A stretch of 64,000 nt of DNA, from the NCBI GenBank assembly GCA_041394245.1, contig JAWKIR010000002.1, positions 558,001-622,000 on the forward strand, read 5' to 3'. The number at the start of each line of letters is the position of its first letter. Positions within the stretch are counted from its first letter, which is position 1. The notes below the pieces were generated by a model. It was not told the origin of the DNA, did no database searches, and worked only from the letters and a program-made list of their open reading frames with translations. Shown in pieces: positions 59,447 through 64,000 of the stretch. Source of the DNA: Acidimicrobiales bacterium (GTDB taxonomy: Bacteria > Actinomycetota > Acidimicrobiia > Acidimicrobiales > Aldehydirespiratoraceae). A program made the translations under genes and the position numbers.

Positions 59447-60733
59447 TCACGGGCCGAGACGCCACACATCGTCGTCGACCCGCAGGTAGTTCTCGGGATC
59501 GCTGAAGTCGAACGTCTCGCGGTCGCCGCCGACCGTCAGAATCGCCGGACCTGTCTCGGTTTCGATGGTGATCGAGTCGAAGTCGTAGCGCACGTCGGCC
59601 GGCTCCGCTGCGTTCCACGGCCTTCCGGGGAGCAGCGTCCACTCGATGCCGTCAGGACTTCGCCAGACATCGTCGGGATTCTCGATCAGGCCGAATCCGC
59701 CGAAGCACACGAACTCCTCGCCGAGCAGCTCGCACTGGTGGCCGGGTCGGGGGCTCCACGCCGCCGCCTCGGTCACGCGGGTCCACTCGATCCCATCGGG
59801 AGTCTTCCAGACATCGTTGAAATAGGGAGCGTCGCAGTCGGGCAGTGGCGAGCAGGTGAACCCGTCCTCACCCCCGAAGAGCCAGATCTCGCCGTTGCGA
59901 ACGAGCGTGGATGCGCCGGCGCGCGGCTCCCAAGGTGCCGCAGCGGTGAGCTCCTCCCAGTCGACACCGTCGGCGGATCGCCAGACGTCGTTGTAGTAGA
60001 CGCGCTCCGGACCGTTGGCACCGATGATCGAGCTGTCGTCGTTCTGTGAGCCGCCGAAGACGTACAGGGCGTCGTCGAGCGCCACGGCGCTGAGACCGGC
60101 TCGGCCCGCCCACGGCGCGGCGGCGGTGCGCTGCTCCCATGTGATGCCGTCGCTCGAGGCCCACACATCGTTGAAGAAGTTCGAGGTGGGCACGAACTCG
60201 GGACAGGGCGCATCGGGGTCGATCCCGAGACCCGGCGGCGGGGCGATGCCCTGCTCGAGGAGGGCGCAGAACGGGTTTGCTTCGAGGCCGAAGTCCTGGC
60301 CACCGATCACGAAGATCTCGCCGCCCATGGTGACGGCTTGGAAGTAGGCGCGAGCCGGCCACGTCGCGGTGTCGTCGCCGAGGTCGACCTCGGTCCACGA
60401 CGCGCCGTCGTCGTCGCTTCGCCACACGTCGCCCCAGATGATGCTGTCGCCGGGGACCTCGGAGTCCTTGGGTGTCCGCCCGCCCAGCACGAAGAGCGCG
60501 TCGTCGAGCTCGACGACGCGCAACCCGGCCCGGCCGCCCCACGGTGCACCGTCGGCAACGAGACTCCATCCAACGCTCTCGGTGTCGGATGTGGGCGGTG
60601 CTGTCGTGGCGACGCTCGTGGTGGTTGGCGGCGCGACAGTCGTGGTCGTCGGGCTCGTCGTGGCGGCATCACCCCCGCAGCTCGCTGCCACGAGGGCGAG
60701 GGACGCGACGGCGGAGGCGAGTTTCCGGCTCAC
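59447..60733 (-). CDS. Kelch-repeat lipoprotein
   Basis: Exported beta-propeller. Signal peptide ends LVAASC with lipidated Cys19, then a Thr/Pro linker (TTSPTTTTVAPPTTTSVATTAPP). The body repeats the Kelch-like pattern five or six times: AGLRVVELDDALFVLGGRT, FQAVTMGGEIFVIGGQD, GLSAVALDDALYVFGGSQ, STLVRNGEIWLFGGED, CELLGEEFVCFGGFG, each followed by NDVWRS.DG..W phrases. 428 residues. GTG 60733 overlaps the stop of the small ORF upstream. Ligand unknown. Confidence 0.85.
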   Translation of the reverse strand: MSRKLASAVASLALVAASCGGDAATTSPTTTTVAPPTTTSVATTAPPTSDTESVGWSLVADGAPWGGRAGLRVVELDDALFVLGGRTPKDSEVPGDSIIWGDVWRSDDDGASWTEVDLGDDTATWPARAYFQAVTMGGEIFVIGGQDFGLEANPFCALLEQGIAPPPGLGIDPDAPCPEFVPTSNFFNDVWASSDGITWEQRTAAAPWAGRAGLSAVALDDALYVFGGSQNDDSSIIGANGPERVYYNDVWRSADGVDWEELTAAAPWEPRAGASTLVRNGEIWLFGGEDGFTCSPLPDCDAPYFNDVWKTPDGIEWTRVTEAAAWSPRPGHQCELLGEEFVCFGGFGLIENPDDVWRSPDGIEWTLLPGRPWNAAEPADVRYDFDSITIETETGPAILTVGGDRETFDFSDPENYLRVDDDVWRLGP

Positions 60734-60855
60734 GACGGACGAGGCCAGTCGTGGAGCGCGGACTCGTGTCGGCGGATCGATGCCTCGCGAAGCGCGACGA
60801 TCACCGCAACGACGACGAGCAGCCGAACGATTCGATTCCGGGTGCGGGGCGCCAT
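60730..60855 (-). CDS. Small single-pass membrane peptide (41 residues)
   Basis: Starts ATG 60855 with TAGCCT 7 bases upstream and ends in a TGA that overlaps the GTG of the Kelch gene. The peptide reads MAPRTRNRIVRLLVVVAVIV then ALREASIRRHESALHDW: a basic start, one hydrophobic segment (about residues 9-22) and a charged tail. The coupling suggests it either helps translate the Kelch lipoprotein or is a real small membrane protein. No family recognised. Confidence 0.5.
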   Translation of the reverse strand: MAPRTRNRIVRLLVVVAVIVALREASIRRHESALHDWPRPS

Positions 60856-60888
60856 GCCGGGAAGGCTACGCTGCGCGGACGCACACTC

Positions 60889-60972
60889 GCCCGGGTGGTG
60901 GAATTGGCAGACACGACGGACTCAAAATCCGTTGCTTTCACGAGCGTGCGGGTTCAAGTCCCGCCCCGGGCA
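60889..60972 (+). tRNA. tRNA-Leu (anticodon CAA)
   Basis: Acceptor GCCCGGG (60889-60895) pairs with CCCGGGC (60965-60971). D-arm GTGGAATTGGCAGAC, anticodon stem ACGGA/TCCGT enclosing CTCAAAA, so the anticodon is CAA and the codon UUG. A long variable arm (class II) and T-loop GGTTCAAGTCCCGC complete the leucine identity set. The discriminator is A. The genome continues CC then G, so the full CCA is added after transcription. Confidence 0.97.
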
Positions 60973-60982
60973 CCGATCGCGC

Positions 60983-62167
60983 TCAGTTGCCGGGCGCGAT
61001 GAGTTTCGTCGCCGCGTCGCCGGACGCAGTGCCATCGGCCGGTGTCGTGGCCGGTGGCGTCGAGTCCACGCTGGTGTCGACCGATGCCGGCGGCGCCGTG
61101 TCACCGCCGATGTTCAGCAGCGGCGTGAGATTCTGATCGAACGGCAGGATGATCGTGCTGTTGTTGGGCGAGTCGACGAGGCCTTGGAGGGCCTGGATGT
61201 AGGTCCACTGGAGGTACTGGGGTGTGAGCTGCGCCTGCGAACAGTCCTCGACGGGGTTCGGCACGACCTCGATATAGGTGTTGCCGCGCGGGTCCAGCGC
61301 CTCGGTCTCGACGCCGCCACAGGCGAGGATCTGTTGCGAGTCGGCTGTCGCCTTCGCGTCGACCCTGGTGATCTCGGCCTTGGCCTCGGCGATCGCCAGC
61401 TCGAACCGTTGCCGTTCGGCGTTCTGCTCGGCGGCGGTCTTGGCGGTAACGGCTCGCTGAAGAGTGTCTTCGAGACGGACCTCGCGCAGCTGGAAGTCTT
61501 CGAGGAGGATGCCCCGGCCATCGAGCTTGTCGCCCATGCAGCGGGTCACCTCGTCTTCGATGTCCTGCCAGCCGGTCGTGGCGGCGTCGACCATCGCCAA
61601 CTCCGTGAACACCGAGCGGATGCAGGAGCGGGCCGACGGGCGGATGAGGGTTCTGATGAAGTCCTGGCCGAGCGTGACATAGACCTGCGACGCCCGGTTC
61701 TCCTCGACGCGGAAGAGCACCGTCGAGTCGACGGTCCCCGAGGCACCGTCGGCGCCGAGCACCTGGACCGAGTCGTCCTGGCTGCCGCGGTCACCTTCGC
61801 CGCTGGTCGCGGCCATCGTGTAGGCCGTGGTGCGAATGGAGATCGGCTTCACCTCGGTGAAGGGCCAGGTCAGGTGTATCCCCTGGTCGAGCCCGGTGCC
61901 GGCATGGCCCAAGGTCACCGGCACGCCGACGCTGCCCGCGGGTACCACCGCGATCACCGATCCGAGGAGCCAGAAGGTGAAGGCGGCGGAGAGGATGCCG
62001 AGAAGGCGGCGTGTCCTGCGCGGGGCGAGTGATCCATCGGCTCGTCTCGCTCGGCGAAGGCCGACGGCGACGAGCAGTCCCTTGGCGACACCGCGGACGC
62101 GTTCACCGATGGTCGGAAAGTACGGCGGTTCGGAGCCCACCGGAGCCCCCGATGTGTGTGTGGTCAT
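60983..62167 (-). CDS. SPFH/band-7 domain membrane protein
   Basis: 394 residues. One transmembrane segment at about 56-80 (LLGILSAAFTFWLLGSVIAVVPAGSVGVPVTLG), then the SPFH domain (DQGIHLTWPFTEVKPISIRTTAYTM.. VQVLGADGASGTVDSTVLFRVEENRASQVYVTLGQDF) and a coiled-coil region (TLQRAVTAKTAAEQNAERQRFELAIAEAKAEITRVDAKATADSQQI), as in prohibitin/HflC-type scaffold proteins. C-terminus rich in Ser/Thr/Pro. TACGCT is 8 bases before the ATG. These proteins form membrane microdomains or control proteases; the exact role here is unknown. Confidence 0.85.
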   Translation of the reverse strand: MTTHTSGAPVGSEPPYFPTIGERVRGVAKGLLVAVGLRRARRADGSLAPRRTRRLLGILSAAFTFWLLGSVIAVVPAGSVGVPVTLGHAGTGLDQGIHLTWPFTEVKPISIRTTAYTMAATSGEGDRGSQDDSVQVLGADGASGTVDSTVLFRVEENRASQVYVTLGQDFIRTLIRPSARSCIRSVFTELAMVDAATTGWQDIEDEVTRCMGDKLDGRGILLEDFQLREVRLEDTLQRAVTAKTAAEQNAERQRFELAIAEAKAEITRVDAKATADSQQILACGGVETEALDPRGNTYIEVVPNPVEDCSQAQLTPQYLQWTYIQALQGLVDSPNNSTIILPFDQNLTPLLNIGGDTAPPASVDTSVDSTPPATTPADGTASGDAATKLIAPGN

Positions 62168-62317
62168 GAACGCGAAGCGTAGAACGTTTGCAGAAGATGT
62201 CACTATCGCGGATGGAGAATATGAGAGTTTCTGCGGATGGTCGCCAACGTCGTGCACGAGCGTGCTGGGTCGGGGCCCGCACCCGGGCGCTCTCGGCGTG
62301 AGGCCTAGGCTTCGGCA

Positions 62318-63292
62318 GTGAAACGATTCGTGCTCGCCCTCGTCGTCGTGGCCTGCATCGCGGGCTGCTCCGAGCCCGCACCGTCGGATGCCACGTCGTC
62401 GACCACGACCTCCTCCACGCCCTCCACCCCGCCCTCCACCCCGCCCTCCACCCCGGCCGACGACGCAGAGCGCCCACCGAAGTTCGACGTGACGCCGACC
62501 AACGTGGCTGCAGGTGAGCCCGTGGTCGTCGCAGGGTCCGGGTGCCCCGGCGATGCGTCCTGGGCCGACGACACCGGCTTCGACTACTTCGTCGTCGTCG
62601 GCGCGGTGGTCGACGGGCGTGTCCGGGACGCGGCGGCCGTTCATCCGCCGAGTGAGGAACCCGGCCACGTGAGCTTCGAACTCGTGCCGGAGTACGACGA
62701 GCAGCGGGTGGCCGACGCAACCCCCGACGCGGCAGGCGACTGGTCGACGACCTGGGTGCTGCCGGCTGACGCCGCGACCGGTGAGCTCGTCGTGTCGGCA
62801 CTCTGCCTCGGCGGCCCGGGGCTGGAAGCGGGTTTCGTGGACTACGGCGCCGTCGTGTTGGGTGTGCAGGGCACCGGGGACTGTCCGCGGCGCCCGGGGT
62901 CGAGCCCAGCGGTCTTCGATGCCGATCGCGGCACGTACTCGGCGGAGATCGTGTCGTTCGACGCCTCCTCCAATCTGATCGAGTTCGATGTCGTCCAGTG
63001 GCTGAGCGGTGAGGACGCCGGCGACGCGTGGCACGAGGAGTATCCCGACGACCCGGACGGCCCGCCGAACGACTACTTCATCCGCAACGACAACCCTCTC
63101 GTGCGGGAGGCGTCGGTCGCCGAGGGGGCCGACGTCCGACTCGTTCGGCTCGAGACCGATGGCTCCGCCGACGTCACCGCGGGGACGCTCTCGGAACTGC
63201 CGTCCTATCTGGCGACGACGCCGTTCTCCACGTTCTGGCTGACGTTCGACGGCGGCACCGTGACGGCCATCTGCGAGCAGTACGTTCCGTGA
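62318..63292 (+). CDS. Lipoprotein of unknown function
   Basis: 324 residues. Signal MKRFVLALVVVACIAGC with Cys17 in the lipobox, then a Ser/Thr/Pro linker that contains a 12-base tandem repeat. The mature part is beta-rich and negatively charged (FDVTPTNVAAGEPVVVAGSGCPGDASW, then SFELVPEYDEQRV, and VTAGTLSELPSYLATTPF). No catalytic motif recognised. TAGGCT is 6 bases before GTG 62318. Divergent from the SPFH gene, across about 150 bases that hold both promoters and nothing else seen. Confidence 0.6.
   Translation: MKRFVLALVVVACIAGCSEPAPSDATSSTTTSSTPSTPPSTPPSTPADDAERPPKFDVTPTNVAAGEPVVVAGSGCPGDASWADDTGFDYFVVVGAVVDGRVRDAAAVHPPSEEPGHVSFELVPEYDEQRVADATPDAAGDWSTTWVLPADAATGELVVSALCLGGPGLEAGFVDYGAVVLGVQGTGDCPRRPGSSPAVFDADRGTYSAEIVSFDASSNLIEFDVVQWLSGEDAGDAWHEEYPDDPDGPPNDYFIRNDNPLVREASVAEGADVRLVRLETDGSADVTAGTLSELPSYLATTPFSTFWLTFDGGTVTAICEQYVP
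62418..62453 (+). repeat. 12-base tandem repeat x3 in lipoprotein linker
   Basis: CGCCCTCCACCC is repeated three times without gaps at 62418, 62430 and 62442, coding TPPS-type units in the exposed linker of the 62318 lipoprotein. Length is a multiple of three, so copy-number change would keep the frame and alter linker length. Confidence 0.7.
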
Positions 63293-63348
63293 AGAGCGTC
63301 GGGGTTCGGGTGCCTCGGCGAGCCGAGGGTCATCGCTAGTGTTCCACC

Positions 63349-64000
63349 ATGAGCCGCCGCTCGATCAAGATCGTCGTGGACGACGAGAACATCAGTAACA
63401 CCACACAGTTCTACGCCGGTCCCCAGGTGCGCCTGGCGACCGCCACCGATGTCGTCTTCCTGCCGCATCGTCGCCTCCTGGTGTCGCACCTCGCCGGCCA
63501 GACGCTGCATCTCGTCCAGCGCCGGCGGTTCTCCGACGAGTACCGGGTGCTCGACACCGTCATCACCGAGGCGGCCGGCCAGCCCACCATCAACGACCTG
63601 CTCTCCTACAACGGCAAGGGCGTGGTCGCGGTGTCGAATTGTCGGGTCCCGTCCGTGTCGCTCTACCGAGTCGGCCGGTCGACCCTGACGTTCCTGCGCG
63701 AGATCGAGATCCCCGAGAAGAAGCCGGGATTCACCCACGGTGTCGAGTTCACCCCGGACGGACGTCACGTCTGCATCGTCAACAGCGGTGGGACCTGCCG
63801 TGTCAGGATCCACGAGGTCGGGTCGGGCGACGAGGTCTTCACGTTCGAGCTGGCCGGCTGGCGGCCCAAGGACGCCACCTATCTCGACGACAACCACCTG
63901 ATCCTGCCGCTGTGTGACGGGTCGCCGACCTCCGAAGCAGGGGAGCAGTACAACAGTCGGATCGCGGTGGTCCGTGTCGATCTCGATCGTCCCGGGTTCC
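63349..64000 (+). CDS. Beta-propeller-like protein (3' end outside window)
   Basis: Starts ATG 63349, 6 bases after TAGTGT, and stays open to the window end (217 residues seen). Repeating strands such as GPQVRLATATDVVFLPHRRLLVSHLAGQTLHLVQRRR, KGVVAVSNCRVPSVSLYRVGRSTLTFLREIEIPEKKPGFTHGVEFTPDGRHVCIVNSGGTCRVRIHEVGSGDEVFTFEL and GWRPKDATYLDDNHLILPLCDG resemble WD/YVTN-type blades, as in lactonase-like beta-propellers. Activity is not known. No signal peptide. Confidence 0.65.
   Translation, partial: MSRRSIKIVVDDENISNTTQFYAGPQVRLATATDVVFLPHRRLLVSHLAGQTLHLVQRRRFSDEYRVLDTVITEAAGQPTINDLLSYNGKGVVAVSNCRVPSVSLYRVGRSTLTFLREIEIPEKKPGFTHGVEFTPDGRHVCIVNSGGTCRVRIHEVGSGDEVFTFELAGWRPKDATYLDDNHLILPLCDGSPTSEAGEQYNSRIAVVRVDLDRPGF

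Noticed and set aside
62418..62453. CRISPR-like repeat
   Set aside because: Three head-to-tail 12-base units without spacers inside a coding linker; simply a tandem repeat.

Overview
The window reads as chromosomal DNA of a high-GC actinomycete, most likely class Acidimicrobiia (Ilumatobacter/marine Acidimicrobiales-like). The evidence is very high G/C at third codon positions, a mycothione reductase (mycothiol thiol system), several luciferase-like enzymes of the F420-dependent type, the actinobacterial gcvH-garA-ftsR-like-bifunctional nuclease-merR block, a group II truncated haemoglobin and a discrete FAS-II operon. There is no insertion sequence, prophage, CRISPR array or rRNA. Genes are packed, often with ATGA/GTGA/TGATG overlaps, and the only gene-free stretch of about 300 bases holds a tandem glycine riboswitch.

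Layout. 1-1.8 kb: nucleoside hydrolase and a selenophosphate synthetase (selD) whose catalytic position is an in-frame UGA, read here as selenocysteine. 1.8-6.4 kb: a nitronate monooxygenase-like gene, then a cobalamin riboswitch controlling a B12 uptake operon (btuF-btuC-btuD-cobO). 6.4-11.5 kb: dusB, a frameshifted decarboxylase remnant, maf, a membrane protein, a YedK/HMCES protein, a HIT protein and a CDP-alcohol phosphatidyltransferase. 11.5-19.3 kb: a sugar nucleotidyltransferase/phosphomutase-like fusion, then gcvH-garA-ftsR-like-hpt-bfn-merR-nuclease-like-gcvT. 19.3-22.3 kb: an ECF sigma factor with a membrane SH3 partner and an M15 lipoprotein. 22.3-31.9 kb: LLM oxidoreductase, aroC, glpD, acyl-CoA synthetase, mycothione reductase, a solute-binding lipoprotein and a GH20-type hexosaminidase. 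32-43.6 kb: a catabolic region (MaoC, CoA-ester lyase, acyl-CoA dehydrogenase, indolepyruvate ferredoxin oxidoreductase, SnoaL-like and VOC proteins, sulfotransferase, two LLM oxidoreductases, crotonase). 43.7-46.9 kb: gcvP behind its riboswitch. 46.9-53.6 kb: CPBP protease, a DUF35/thiolase/crotonase operon, macro domain protein, and a second ECF sigma/zinc anti-sigma pair. 53.7-59.4 kb: truncated haemoglobin, HU, fabZ and the fabD-fabH-fabG-acpP-fabF operon. 59.4-64 kb: Kelch lipoprotein, a small membrane peptide, tRNA-Leu(CAA), an SPFH protein, a lipoprotein and the start of a beta-propeller-like gene.

How parts work together. The three glycine-cleavage genes found here are split over two loci (H and T near 14-19 kb, P at 43.7-46.6 kb), and only gcvP carries the glycine sensor. 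B12 uptake and corrinoid adenosylation are co-regulated by one riboswitch. The lipid-type CoA enzymes at 30-51 kb, together with palindromic TetR-type sites, suggest inducible degradation of a lipid, steroid or aromatic acid, but no single substrate can be named.

The most distinctive observations are the UGA-containing selD with a downstream hairpin, the frequency of TANNNT boxes 6-8 bases before start codons (leaderless mRNAs), three divergent promoters whose two -10 boxes share one TA, a possible ATC-initiated gene, a FabD with a fused lipoyl/biotinyl-like domain lacking the modified lysine, a DUF35 protein without zinc cysteines, and two related long palindromic intergenic repeats. No clearly novel multi-gene defence or biosynthetic system is visible.
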